A stretch of DNA of 64,000 nt from Tanypteryx hageni (GCA_028673005.1 CM054112.1:27134124-27198123); one strand, 5' to 3'; shown: positions 1-11,275, counted from the first letter of the stretch. Translations and numbers: made by a program. The notes: generated from the sequence alone by a model not told the origin.

Positions 1-537
1 AAATTTGCACAACCGGGTTGAAGTACAGCACTTAATGAGATTGTTTTTGGAATTAGACCAAGCACGTTAGTTTGGGAAAAAATACTGGGTGCTGGTGGAT
101 AAAAAAGCCTACAATCTGACAAAGGAGAGGAAAGCAAATACCGTACTTGATGTAGAATAAAATGAAGAAAAAAAACTAGACCAACATGCCCCCATACACA
201 AGATATACCCAAAAAGGACACATTCAGTATGGACAGCAGACAAAATTAGAAAGTATACCAGATATATTGAATTGTTTTGCTAGGTCCTGCGATAATTGCT
301 ACCTAGCCATAAAAAATAAGAACACCATTGACAAGTAAAACCATAAAATTTCATTGAAAAGTTTTGAAAATTAAAAAAGTACCGATATTTTAAATGCATT
401 AGTGTCCTACAGAGAAGCAATTCTTAAGGAAAACCCAGCCCCAAGGGATTGGGTTGGATTTAAATGCCTGGTCACCTACATGTTACTTTACAGTATATCT
501 AACTAGTAGTTGGTAAGCAAGTCTAAATATTACTTAC
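1..537. other. 3'-most intron part, no gene found
   Basis: Intron following the last placed Nrg exon. Positions about 70-160 on the plus strand can be read as a short degraded open stretch (KKYWVLVDKKAYNLTKERK), which looks transposase-like but which I cannot assign. Nothing else is recognised. Confidence 0.4.
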
Positions 538-641
538 CAGTATCACCTTCCCCATATTCTGCCATAGAGTCTGTGTCACTCTCTGGCACTGGCTTGGCAT
601 CACTGCTCATTGAGCCCCTGCCCTGAGACTTGCTGTCAAGC
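538..641 (-). CDS. Nrg: neuroglian exon: shared cytoplasmic tail
   Basis: A 104-base exon with acceptor TTTCAG and donor ACTG/GTAAGT. It reads LDSKSQGRGSMSSDAKPV, then PESDTDSMAEYGEGDTG, the L1-family segment just before the ankyrin-binding motif. The exon ends one base into a Gly codon. In insect neuroglian the next coding piece carries FTEDGSFIGQY, and alternative last exons give short and long tails. That sequence is not found at 1-537, so the end of the gene lies outside the window. Confidence 0.96.
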
Positions 642-957
642 CTGAAAATTATGTCGAGTATGAATTAAGAAATAATTTACAAAAAAAATTACAATAGTTA
701 AGGTGATGATGAATAACTTAAATGTAACAGCCATGCTTCTGTGCATGAACAGCCCAATATGGATGTAGTTTACCTTTGCCATTAAAATATTTGTCATAAG
801 AATTCCAATATATATATTTGTACTATTTATAATTTCAGGTACTACTGGACCTCTTTTGAAAACTAATTTTTTGACATATTTCATAACATTTAATTTTAAT
901 TTAATTTAATAAATAGATAATATATTATGAAAGTGTAAATATACATTATAATATTGC

Positions 958-1015
958 AATGGGGGCTCCGCCCCCAAACCCTACTTTCCTATTTTGTTAT
1001 AATGGGGGCTCGGTC
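958..1015. repeat. GC-rich palindromic repeat fragment
   Basis: GGGGGCTCCGCCCCC at 961-975 is a perfect 6-bp inverted pair around TCC. The words AATGGGGGCTC occur twice, 43 bp apart (958-968 and 1001-1011). The patch is very GC-rich against an AT-rich intron, so it is probably a remnant of a dispersed repeat. The class is unknown. Confidence 0.4.
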
Positions 1016-1280
1016 TGTTTATGGTTTGTGTTGCCTAGAAACTTTTCATTATTATCCTCGAACCATTCAATTATTAAAATAAATAAATGAACCCAAATCA
1101 CATATTTTACGACGATAAATTTGTGGGATCTTCTTAAAAGTGAAAAAGCAGTTCATCTCCTCCAAAGCTGAGGAATTCTTCCATAAGATTGGAAATGTAA
1201 AAAACAGCATCAAATAAATGATGCTGTATTTCGGTAAAGAGACATTTTGGAAATTCAAGAGATGCAACGAAAAGAAAAGG

Positions 1281-1430
1281 ATGCAGGTGGGAAATTGGTT
1301 TCAAAACAGCTGCCTTACCTATGTTACTGCAATTCAATTTTTTTGTGGTTGGGATCATGTACGTACTTGTACAAAATGGTGTAATCATGAGTTGAAAATC
1401 AATGAGTCCACAGTGATAGACTGGAATAAT
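1281..1430 (+). pseudogene. IS1595/ISXO2-like (Merlin-type) transposase fragment
   Basis: Fifty open codons read GNWFQNSCLTYVTAIQFF, then WCNHELKINESTVIDWNN. The order (W-F...S-L...C-x-x-E-L-x-[IM]-[NS]-x-x-T-V-x-D-W-x-N) is the signature of the region between the zinc ribbon and the catalytic core in IS1595/ISXO2-like transposases common in arthropods. The basic Cys-containing stretch just before it (RCNEKKR) fits the end of the zinc ribbon. Homology stops after DWNN; no catalytic D-N-E/K region follows, so it is a short fossil within an Nrg intron. Confidence 0.55.
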
Positions 1431-1589
1431 TGGCCGACCGAAGCGAGGACTCTCCTGTTGAGTCCATGTGCATGTTGTTTGTTCTACGATAACTGCAGTC
1501 TCGGTTGTCTGATTTTTACCAAACTTCGTGTGCAAAAGGAGTTTTATTTTTGATCGTGCTATCGCCATCAATCGTGAGATGTACGATTG

Positions 1590-2786
1590 TATTATGGGAA
1601 TGAAACATAAAACAAAAGTTTCGTTACCTATCGATGCATAAGCAAATGAAAGTTTCCCTTCTAACTCTCCCCATCATTGCTCCCGATGATGATTGGTGGT
1701 TGTAGATGTAGAGATGTTTTTAATCACTTAACCGAATTTCTGAAGGATTCATAAAAGAAATATTTTTAATTATTTATATTATTGCATTTTTAATGGACTT
1801 CTCACCAGTTCATTTTACTTTATACTTTCAACGTCCCCTTGCCTGATATACCTCTGCCTAATGGGTCTATTTTAAGTATTCAGAGGAAGTTTTCGCAAAA
1901 ATAATTTCAGAGATCCTTTCCATGTCATAAGCATCAATATAGGATGGTATCATGTGCCAAGATGAATGAAGAATATGCGATTTAATAATTTAAACTTTGT
2001 TGAAACAATCGTGCGTTGAATAACATAAAAATATGAATGTGACTGCCCAGTTAAATTTTAATGCGAAATACAAAAATGGATTTGTAAGAGGAGGAATGAA
2101 AGAAAAAAAAGTTAACAAGAGGGAATCAAAGATATTTGTTTGTATGGAATTTCTGGCTAATCAACCTCCTGGATTATTATTGCCATTACCCCTTCCATAC
2201 CAAACACATACATAAGGGAGGAGGGAAACCTAGTGTCTGCATCAGCCTACTCTGTCTCATAAATATAATTATGAATTTTCATCTAGTTCCGAGGTTGGTG
2301 GAATGAAAATCATCATTAAGCCCCTTTTTGCTTGTTAAGTTTAGCCTAAATTTAAATAGCTTAAAAGATTCATGAGACTAAAATTCCATTAAAATATTTT
2401 ATTAGGTGCATGTGACTTATAATTCATTTTGGTTTTCAAAAGATGATAAATTGCATGAATAAATACGATAAATAGGACAAAAAATCGAGATACATAGAAA
2501 TCCTTAGAATTACAACAGCGCAAATGCAAAAAATTATTACCACATTAAACGAAGAAGTTCCCAGATTTGATAACCACATAAAAGCAAAGCTCCCTAAACA
2601 ATCGATGCCTGTATACAAAACTATGGCCATTGTAGCATAAAATTCTTAATAGAGGTATACTGTTATTAAGGGGTTCAGTATTTCTCAAATCAAAGTCAGT
2701 TAAAAAACACAATTATATACACTTGAACCAACCAATAGCACAACCATACAAATGTGGAAGGATATATGCAAGAAATTTTTACTTAC
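1590..2786. other. intron sequence, nothing recognised
   Basis: AT-rich intron between the Merlin-like fragment and the transmembrane exon. Short open frames (for example 2033-2215 on plus and 2436-2630 on minus) have no recognisable domain and resemble chance frames. Confidence 0.5.
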
Positions 2787-3000
2787 GGCTGAGAGTATTC
2801 ATGGAAACCACCTGGTTCTTCTGGGTAATCATTTCGGCCACGGGCAGCTTCTCTCTCATGAACAGCATACTTTCCTCCTCTGTTGCGCTTAATAATGCAC
2901 ACTATCACAAGCACCAGCAAGAGGAAAGCTATGGCCAACATCATGCCAATGAACCAGCCAGCAGTTGCAACAGTCTCTTTGGCCAGGTTAATGGGACCCT
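2787..3000 (-). CDS. Nrg: neuroglian exon: transmembrane segment and juxtamembrane tail
   Basis: A 214-base exon. Residues EGPINLAKETVATAGWFIGM lead into a hydrophobic span of about 23 residues (MMLAIAFLLLVLVIVCII), then the basic stop-transfer KRNRGGKY. The cytoplasmic stretch VHEREAARGRNDYPEEPGGF and HEYSQP matches the conserved L1 juxtamembrane (FERM-binding) region. Acceptor ATGCAG, donor CC/GTAAGT. It fixes the product as a type I membrane protein. Confidence 0.97.
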
Positions 3001-3730
3001 CTGCATGGATACAAAAAAGTATTTAAAATAATGGAACCGACTCCATCTAACAAAGCAAAAAACATAGAAAGAAAATGATAATCAATTATTAAAAAACAAA
3101 AAGTAACATATAATGAACACTTGAATGAAGATAATAATATGTCAGTTCAAAAAAATTATGCAACAAATAAAACCAAGTTAATAAGAACAACCTAAAAAAA
3201 TCAAGTTGATTAAATAGAGTGGCTCCATCTAACAACCTGAGCATCATCAACTCTTGGGAATAATTCCAGTATTTCTGATGTTACCACAAAAAGGTTTAGC
3301 TTCATATCAAGAAATTTCTTCTAGGTAAGATGAAAATGAACTGGTTGGGGTAGGGATCTAAGGCATAAACGAAAACATTGACAATAATGAAAGGCAAACT
3401 TTTTATTTTTATAGATACCATATTAACAACACAATTAATAGATTACAAATATTGAATATTTAAATATTCATTATGAATTTGGATTAGAACTTTAAATTTT
3501 GCTTTTTTTGATATGGCACCAAATAATGATTTTAATTTGTACCACTTGAATTTAATCTTAAGCTAACTTAGATATATAATCCCAATTTCTTAAACTGAAG
3601 AATGTTTGGATAAAACACCTAAAAATGTTTGCTCCCTCATTATTAATTTTCGCTTTCTATATAAAGCAAAAAAGTTGTGTGCTTTTTAATTGATACTTTT
3701 AAAATTAATTTTGGATCTTGTCTGTTATCT

Positions 3731-4056
3731 GTTACCCACCCAATTTAATATACCCTTATGGTGGCAGGATATGGAACTAGAGCAGGATACGACTGCTCTG
3801 GCTACAACATACTCCAACTTCCTACCCCCCTCCCCCCCGGTTGGGTAAGTTAGTTAAAGCGTTTTGGTTTCTTCCCACATTCACTGTCCTGCTCCTGAGT
3901 GAATGTGGGAAGAAACAAAAAACACTTGAACTAACCAACCCAGTCGCAGTCGTATCCTGCATGCTTATTCTTTTTTCCTGCAGCTAACCTCCACGCAGTT
4001 CCATATCTTGCCACTTCATTCAGTTAGGGTGCTGCATATAATACCCTGGGTGGGTG
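3731..4056. repeat. foldback (hairpin) element
   Basis: The sequence is a nested set of inverted arms around about 3886-3898. The innermost arms are GGTTGGGTAAGTTAGTT...TCTTCCCACATTCACT (3839-3885) against GTGAATGTGGGAAGAAAC...CTAACCAACCC (from 3898). Next come GGATACGACTGC with GCAGTCGTATCC. The outer pair is GGCAGGATATGGAACT (3763) with AGTTCCATATCTTGCC (near 3997-4012). The outermost words CCCACCC and GGGTGGG also pair. Such a long imperfect hairpin with no coding capacity is a foldback/MITE-like repeat. Confidence 0.7.
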
Positions 4057-4541
4057 GCAGATAGCAGACAAGACCCTTAATTTTATACATTTAGAATTAA
4101 ACCATAAGAAACTTTTTATAAGGAGTTTATGTGAAATGCGTAACAACACAAATGCTATGTTCATTGTGGTTATTTTTCTGCAACATTGAGCACACAAACT
4201 GGCTAAATATTTACATAGGGACACTGAGAGCCTTATAAATAATATACTTTTGTGATACAATACAGGCAAGGTATAGGCATAAGAATGACATTTTTATATG
4301 AACCAATATGTTATAAAGAGCCATATGCCTTTCATATTAGCCTTGCTACTTATTAAAGCATATACTTCTCCAAGTACTTCTAGTGCTCCAATTTAATACC
4401 CATAATCCAAATAAGTATATTGGCATAATTATATAAATTGAGAAAACTAAAAATATGTAATGATCACTTCATAAAGGAAGTTTTAACTTTTAATCGACAC
4501 ATGTGAACTAGACTTTGACTTGAATATTTGCACTAACAATA

Positions 4542-5059
4542 CAGGGAGAATCAGAATAATGTATAAGCACTTTGAGATGTTGTCTCCAAAAGTTTAATGA
4601 GTAAACATTAAATCAAAGTTATTATACAAGTATTCGACATGTGGAAATGTGATACATATCAATGGTTTCGTCAGATGTTTAAAATATCCACCATGAACAG
4701 CATCATTTCCCAACAACTCAACATACAGTGGTGCACATATCAACTGAAATTTTATGTGATTCTTGTTGTATCATCTCCCTCAAATTCTAGTGTTTGAGGT
4801 TTATAACTGTACATTTTAAATTTCACGTATCCCCACACGAATAAGTACAGGGGTGTGAGGTCTGGAGATTTTAGGGATATTCATGAGCGCTCCCCCAACA
4901 CCATTCATGAAATTAAGTATCCAGATAGGTATGGGCATTTGTGTGACAATATGTTGCAGCACCATCCTGCTGAAAAGTATACCACTCTGTCTGTTTAGTC
5001 ATTCAACTTTTGGAGATACAACATCTCAAAGTGTTTAAACATTATTCTGATTCACTCTG
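4542..5059. mobile_element. mariner-type (IS630/Tc1) MITE with long terminal inverted repeats
   Basis: Terminal inverted repeats of about 54 bp: the left begins CAGGGAGAATCAGAATAATG, the right ends ATTATTCTGATTCACTCTG. Both contain TTTGAGATGTTGT / ACAACATCTCAAA and CCAAAAGTT / AACTTTTGG. TA flanks both ends (4540-4541 and 5060-5061). The interior on the minus strand (about 4790-4985) still reads QQDGAATYCHTNAHTYLDT and later HEYP-NLQTSHP. That is a decayed form of the QQDGA...F/W-I-G-R...PRSPDLTPLDFFLWG catalytic block of mariner-type transposases. It is an internally deleted 518-bp copy. Confidence 0.8.
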
Positions 5060-5512
5060 TAGACATTCCAAACTGGGCTAGGGTGAGCATATTTGCTATA
5101 ATGTCCTGAAAACAATGTATGTCTGCCCCAAAAGTATGTCAAATTCAGAGAGAAAGATAATCTATTCATCTCAAGTGACATACCACATGATTGATAAGAA
5201 AGGCAAAGAAACTAAAACACTTAAGTACAGATGCAGAAACCTAAATATGACCAAGAAGCATGGGAAAATAATTTTTAAATTTAAAAATTTCACATCTTTG
5301 CTTTCTCTATGGCCTGCAAAACTAAAAGAAACTTGGAATGTCCCCATCCAAGAAAAAGGTATGCATAAGAGCATACCCGTTATTTACATCTTGGGTCAGA
5401 TTACCTAAAGATGTGTATTTTTGGCTAACCAACCTCTTGGACAAGCGTGCACCCGGGGGGGGGGATATGTAGTAAATAAAAAAACTAAAATATACTATCC
5501 AACCTACTAACA

Positions 5513-5863
5513 AACCTGAAAGATAAAATTCCCAATCACCACAAATCAGGCATTTACCAAGTCAATTGCAGTTCGTGTAAAAAAATTTACATAGGACAAT
5601 CTAGACGCAAACTGGAAACCCGGTTTAAAGAACACATAGCACACTACAAAAACAACAGAATAAACAAATCAAGAATTGCAACTCATATTTTTGACACTCA
5701 CCATCCTATGACCACAGAAAACCTATTCTTACTCAAATCAATCGACCAATACAATAAACTCGATGCATACGAAAGCATCTACATATATAAAAACAAAAAC
5801 ACGGTTATGAACAACAACTTAGGTCCTATCCCCCACTCCCCCCTTTTTCAGTTACTCAGTTAA
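5513..5863 (+). pseudogene. Penelope-like retroelement C-terminus with GIY-YIG endonuclease
   Basis: An open stretch of 116 codons to a TAA. It reads HHKSGIYQVNCSSCKKIYIG, then QSRRKLETRFKEHIAHYKNN, THIFDTHHP and KLDAYESIYIYKNKN. GIY...KIYIG is the GIY-YIG nuclease motif. C-x-x-C lies between the two halves, R sits in the following helix and E in AYESIYI; all are expected catalytic or structural residues of the endonuclease in Penelope-like elements. It stops just upstream in all frames, so the element is 5'-truncated with its reverse transcriptase missing. Confidence 0.8.
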
Positions 5864-6960
5864 CCATTCCAAATCCAACATAACAATGCAATTATATTTG
5901 TTTCCACACTTGTACAGTTTACCTCAACAAAATTTCGCAAGTGATTTTTGATCTTCTTTTGTTCATTCTAAGGAAACGGTTTATTTTATGTTGAACTACT
6001 GAAATGGAATGTTGAGTACTTCATGCACTAATGTATACCTGGATTCTGCAACAAACATTTCCAAGCCGCAAAAAGACACTAGCATTGAGAAGTGGTTACA
6101 TTTCTTTTACTAATTACGTTAGAAATTCATAATAGAAAGTCAGAACCTAGCATAAGAAAGTTATAATATTTCTTATAGTAATCGCATTCAAAATACGGGG
6201 CAGAATATCTTACGTTACAAGATGATTGTGATTCTTAGATTTACATTAAAAATTCGTAATAAACAATGAAAACCTTACAAAACAAGTTCTTTAAATTACA
6301 TTCAAAATACAAACATAATAGCATTAAATCATTAAATATTTTGGTCAAAATCTAACAACCTCATACGCGAAGAATGAATATTCCAATAATTTCTAATTTG
6401 CCCACTAGATGCCAGCAACTTATACTGTTATAAAAAATAGCGCCGTTGGCAGTGAAGTTTAAACTGAGCTACAAAAGAATTAAGTCGATAGTTACCACAT
6501 TTGTTTACTTTGAAAATTGTTAATAATGAGCATTATAAATATAATATAATATTAATGTGCATTTATAGGGTGCTAAATTTTAAAATGAACTTGGAAACAA
6601 AAAAGTAGGAGTTCACGCTTGTTGGCATCGTAAACGCATGACGCGAAATGCAAGTAATATGCGCGAAACACAAGCAATGGTCAAAAAAAATTTTGTCGCG
6701 AAGTTCAAATTCACAAACTGCAAACAGGTGATGTATTTTGCAGAACCAAGACTTTCGCCAGGCACGCAAATGATATCAAGCTCCATTTGTGAGTTTTGTT
6801 TTCTAATTTCACTATATAAGGCTCAAACATTATTTTCTCACACATAGTCGTTGCACAGATTATTGCAGAAAGTTGATAGTAAACTTTATTCTGCACTAAA
6901 TCATGTGTGATGTCATTGAACAAATAAAAATTATGCGAACTAATTAAAAAAAAATTTAAA
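5864..6960. other. intron sequence, nothing recognised
   Basis: AT-rich intron between the Penelope-type fragment and the hAT remnant. Overlapping short frames on both strands at 6563-6971 have no domain I recognise. A TATATAAGG-like word near 6813 is not next to any gene. Confidence 0.45.
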
Positions 6961-8395
6961 TTATATATCAAAAAGCATCTGAAAAAACAGTATCTATTGG
7001 GATTGAGGTAAAGAAACTAAGGCATTGCATAAATCGTCAACAGGGTGCAAATGAATAATATTATCAGAGGTCTGTATTTATTCCCTTTGCAGACCATGGG
7101 TCGAGTGAATACAAATATAGCATTTACTTTTGCTAGAAAGAATAAGCATTTGCTTATTTTTAGGAATTTTCTTAAGCATTTGCTTAAAATTGTGTGAATA
7201 AAACCGAGCTTTTGCTTAATGCTTTAAGCATATGCTTAAACTTTTTTAAGTGAGGTATAGGACTTGCTAAGATATTTCTAAGTACTCTATTTTCATGATA
7301 ATTGATCCTAAATATAAATATTGCAGTTTATGGTAACACGAAAGGTTAAAAAATACGAGAAAAGTTTGAACAACCAACGGTTATAAAAATTTATATCGTT
7401 TCTCTGAAAAAATGTTAAATATATTTCAAATCTGTTACTCGGAGAATATCAAGAGACGTGGCAGAGCACTGTCTTCCAAACAGAAGATAGAAATATTTTT
7501 AAGGTACTTAAGTGATTCCGGATTTCAAATAGGAGTATGTATGTACTGTATGTAAGGCAGTAAAATATGTGGCGTCCAAAATCACTATAAGGCAAATGAC
7601 TGGATAAAATTACTATAATTGAATAAAAATGTACCCATGATTTGTGATATTATCGAATTCAGTTATAAAAGAAATAGTTGTAAAAAATTATTAATTAACT
7701 TTTTTAAAAATATTACCTAATATATTTATCTTTTTAGTTGGAAATTTAACTATAAAAAACTTTAAATGTAAAGAAAAACAAGTGAAGGAAGAGTTGCAAA
7801 GAGCTTTCTTCCATAAAAAAACTGAACAGCAAATGCTTATAAGCAAAAGCAAACTTTTATTCACTCAATACGAAGCAAATGCTTTTAGCATTTGCTTATG
7901 CTTTTAGCAAATACTTTTGCTTTTACTGTTTGCTTTAAGCATTTGCTTAATTTTTATTCACTCGACCCCATATGTTAAGTCAGCTGAATGAGAGATTTTC
8001 GAAGCAACGGGAAATGGTTAAATTTAGCAGTATTCCACCTAAAGGTGAAATACCAAAACAATGTCAAATAGACGATTTTTTGGGACTTGTTTATTTCTAC
8101 ATTACCGATTTTCTTTCAACAAATAAGTGTCTTAAAAGCAGAGCTTAGAATGTGGTACAAACGTTATGAAAATTAAACATCTGCAATATTGCTATGGATG
8201 CACTAGCTAAGTGTTATAAATTAATTTATCCCAATATTTTTATATTGCTAAAAATATTTGTCACACTTCCTAATACTACATGCAGCAGTGAAAGATCATT
8301 TTTGACTGCGAAGATTGAAGACATATTTGAGGAACTCCATGATTCAAGACCATTTAAATGGTTTAGCACTATTAAATATACACAGACACATTAAA
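6960..8395 (+). pseudogene. hAT transposase remnant ('52-kDa repressor'/ZMYM-like), split by a MITE
   Basis: Left of the insertion, frames read LRHCINRQQGANE, YYQRSVFIPFADH; right of it MLSQLNERFSKQREM, LKAELRMWYKRYE, CYKLIYPNIFILLKIFVTLP and TTCSSERSF. The order R-x-x-R-Q...YY-F-IPF-DH...QL-x-x-RF...L...AEL-x-W...L-ATLPVTTC-S-ERSF is the C-terminal half of hAT transposases, ending in the dimerisation (hATC) domain. FIPFADH and MLSQLNERF sit directly on either side of the 7098-7968 element. Stops and shifts elsewhere show it is dead. The region after 8395 (to about 8600) may hold its 3' end. Confidence 0.75.
7098..7968. mobile_element. 871-bp MITE with AAGCA(N)2TGCTT arrays, copy 1
   Basis: Ends GGGTCGAGTGAATA and TATTCACTCGACCC are an inverted pair. 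The 3-bp target duplication is CAT (7095-7097 and 7969-7971). The subterminal 200 bp at each end are crowded with the dyad AAGCATTTGCTT / AAGCAAATGCTT and variants. The interior has no open frame. A second copy in opposite orientation is at 60416-61294. The three-base duplication points to a PIF/Harbinger-like class, but the duplicated words (CAT, AAT) are not its usual TWA, so the superfamily is open. Confidence 0.85.
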
Positions 8396-8599
8396 ATAAG
8401 TCTTCAAGAAGTTTTAAATGAATTAAAGAAAAGAAAAAGAAAAATTGACATTTTAATTTAAAACTGAACATTTTATAATAAAATATTAGTGCGGTTTGGT
8501 GTATTTTAATGTTGTTTAATGAATGTTTAGTGGAAATTGGTTTTTTAGAGTTGAGCCCCACAAAGAGAAAATCCTGGGTGCGCGCCTGCTTTTGGATTA

Positions 8600-9164
8600 T
8601 TATTGGTATCATAAAATGTCTTGGGAAAAAATTATTCAAATATAGTTTAACCAAAGGTGTCATATTATGCAAATGAAACCAAATTTACTATGAAAATTTC
8701 CACTTTATTTTTGGGACTGGTTTAAAAGTAACAACTGCTTGATGATGCAGTTGTCACTGTGAATCCAGTCATGAAAATTAAGTGAATATTTACATAGTGT
8801 TTAATTTGTTTGAAATTAATAAGAGCAAAAACAATACAAAACATTCAGTAATTTTAACTGTGAAAGACAACGAAATGATACTAAATAATGGTGATACAAC
8901 ATATAAAGCTGCATCAAATGTTATGTAGTTTAATTTACAAAAATAGAGGATAAAAGACGAAAAGAAATACATTTTTAGCATTCAAAATTAAAATCAACAA
9001 TGGCAACTAACTTAGGTTCTTTTTCCTAATTTCCAGGCAGAATCCTATTAAAAACGAAAATTAGCAATGGAACAAAAGAATTGAAATGCTGGAGATGTTA
9101 GAGTAAGTAACTTGAATCATCCATTCAAAGGCATTAAATTTAAAAAATTAATATAAAAACCATA
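8600..9164. other. intron sequence, nothing recognised
   Basis: Intron between the hAT remnant and the Tigger-like element. AT-rich, with no convincing repeat or gene; the short minus-strand frames at 8391-8672 and 8790-8981 look like chance. Confidence 0.45.
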
Positions 9165-10263
9165 CACTCACTCCCCGCTTTAATGCAGTCCCGATTAACG
9201 CTGTTCCGCATTAATGCTGAAAATAATTGAATATCTTTTTCCAAATTGTGCTCATGTGTTCCACATTAACGCTCTTCAAAATTTCTGGTGTAATTTACGA
9301 AGTCCACTGCACAGTGATTCTGCGCATTTACAAAACAAGACGTCAGTATTTACAGTTGCTTGATGGTTCTGTGTACACTTGTTGATGTTTTTGTAGGTCA
9401 AAATATAGTGAACTTTGTTTAAAATTAATTTTCCCTTTAAATAAAAAGACCACGAGTAATAACCGGCGGTCAGAGAAGAAAAAGAGGAAAAACTTCATTT
9501 TCGAGGCTAAATTAGAGGTTTTATGGCAACTAAAAGCTGGAGTGTGCCAACATTTGTTTGTTTTTTGTTTATTGCTCCCTTTTCGATTGTTCAGTTTTTT
9601 AAAATGTAATACCAAGATATTTGAATTCTTGCTTTATTTGGTCTCATTCCATGTTCCTTTATTTATCAAGCACATGTGATAATTCTTTTATGAATCGATA
9701 TTTCTTTATCAAAACGTAATAAGGTTTCGATCGTTTCGATATACGATTTTGTTTTTGTCTTACTGGTTGCCTTCTCTTAATTGAACAGTATTTTCAGTCA
9801 TGATGCTTATGTTATTATGTTCCAATTTTCTTTGTGTTAATAAAATTGCGGCTGTATAGTGACTATTGCCTCACCCTGTATATATAGGCAGACACAGGTA
9901 TCTTCTTCTACTCTAATTCCTATTCCTTAATGCTCCTGCAGGGTTTCTTCAACGTGAGATTAACAAATGTTCCATAAAATGCATTCTAATCTTCATTTAT
10001 ATTTAAGTTTTACTGTTCAATTTTAAATATAATTGCAATGCAAATGACAACCTATTCTACGCTATGTAATATGGTTAACAAAGAATACTTTGGTGTATTA
10101 TTTATATAATATTACCTATTATCATTTCCATTAATAGAAACCCGGGAACGAATTAAATCTTATAACGTTATTTCTTATGGAAGTACATGTTTCGAATAGC
10201 ACTGTTTCAGTTAGCGCTCAATTTTCCTGGCACCAATTAAGAGCATTAATCGGGGAGTGGGTG
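9165..10263 (+). mobile_element. pogo/Tigger-like element, decayed
   Basis: Flanked by TA (9163-9164 and 10264-10265). Ends CACTCACTCCCCGC...TTTAATGC and GCATTAATCGGGGAGTGGGTG are inverted copies. Inside, 9500-9541 reads FEAKLEVLWQLKAG in one frame. That matches the start of the CENP-B-type helix-turn-helix at the N-terminus of Tigger transposases (L-x-x-K-L-E-V-L-x-x-L-x-x-G), shortly after a basic KRPRVITGG. The rest of a transposase is not readable, so this is an internally deleted copy of about 1.1 kb. Confidence 0.65.
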
Positions 10264-10698
10264 TATATAAAGTCCTAATAGAAATATTACCTCAGTTACT
10301 CATACATCTACAAATATTTATCAATAAATAATACTATTTCATTGAGAAAAAACTTGGTAAATACTTCCAGAAGATAGTTCTGCAGGTAATGATATGCAAA
10401 GGGATAACTCTGAAAAGCTAATCATGACTGTGGACCCAATTATCAACATTTAAAGAGCACTGAGCATATATCTTTGACTGTATTACTATAATGGAAATAC
10501 ATTATGTAAATGATACATTCCCATTGATCAGCATTAGTATTCTAATAACTTAAGAGCCCTGCTAATGCTGTGAAAAATTCACAAGTCTTAAATGAGAGTT
10601 TAAAAAATGTAGGTTCAAAACCTAGCACACAAAGACTCTCATCCAGAGTATCTTCGCAATGGTGCAAAATGGGGTAGGCCAATTGTCTCCCAGCATAC

Positions 10699-10865
10699 CT
10701 ATGCTGTATGTCTCCACTTCCTCAGGGTCACTCTCAGCTGAGAAATTTCCATCCACAGCTACTACACTGAACTCGTACACTTCACCAGGTCTTAATCCTC
10801 GCACAATAATGTAGTCTTCATCCATTTGGGAATCAGTTCTCTGATGCATTGTCTCACCCTTGAGC
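10699..10865 (-). CDS. Nrg: neuroglian exon: rest of FN3-5
   Basis: A 167-base exon: LKGETMHQRTDSQMDEDYII, RGLRPGEVYEFSVVAVDGNF, SAESDPEEVETYSI. Acceptor CTTAG, donor ATAG/GTATGC. The LRPGEVYEFSVVAVDG stretch is the canonical end of an FN3 fold (L-x-P-x-x-x-Y). It ends with one base of the Glu that begins EGPINLAKE in the next exon. Reading through the donor gives only intron sequence. Confidence 0.96.
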
Positions 10866-11275
10866 CTAAGAGATAAAATGAGCGCATGAGACAAGGCAAA
10901 TACTAAGTTGAATGAACAAATTCTCCTTACACAAAACATTATCAAAAACTCGTACAGCAATTTAGCTATAAATGTAACAAAAATATTTTTCCTCTTGAAA
11001 GCATACTTTGAATGGGTTTCAACAAATACAACTTCAAGAAGAAATAAATCAACACTTATCACTGACCAAGGCTTTGTTAGGACTAAGCTGCATAACTGAT
11101 TATTTTAAATTTTTAAGACCAAAGAAATTCTATACATTACATTTAAAAGCAGTGAACTGAATAAATATTAAAAATCGATTTAAAATAAAGTCACCTAGTC
11201 AAATTGAATTGTAACCTCTACATAAAAGAAAAAGTTGGTTAAAAATATGTTAAATACAAAATATCAATAACTTAC

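Noticed and set aside
1134..1571. 145-codon minus-strand open frame
   Set aside because: It overlaps a plus-strand transposase fragment, shows no family signature and has no splice or start context; best explained as a chance frame.
6805..6825. TATATAAGG as a promoter
   Set aside because: No transcription unit follows on that strand, and such words are expected by chance in AT-rich intron.
9343..9615. Minus-strand 90-codon frame in the 9165-10263 element
   Set aside because: The plus strand over the same bases carries the Tigger helix-turn-helix text, so this frame is an antisense shadow.
11000..11062. Extension of the FN3-5 exon into upstream sequence (start codon at 11062)
   Set aside because: A consensus acceptor at 10866-10870 and the phase of the previous exon show that sequence right of 10865 is intron.
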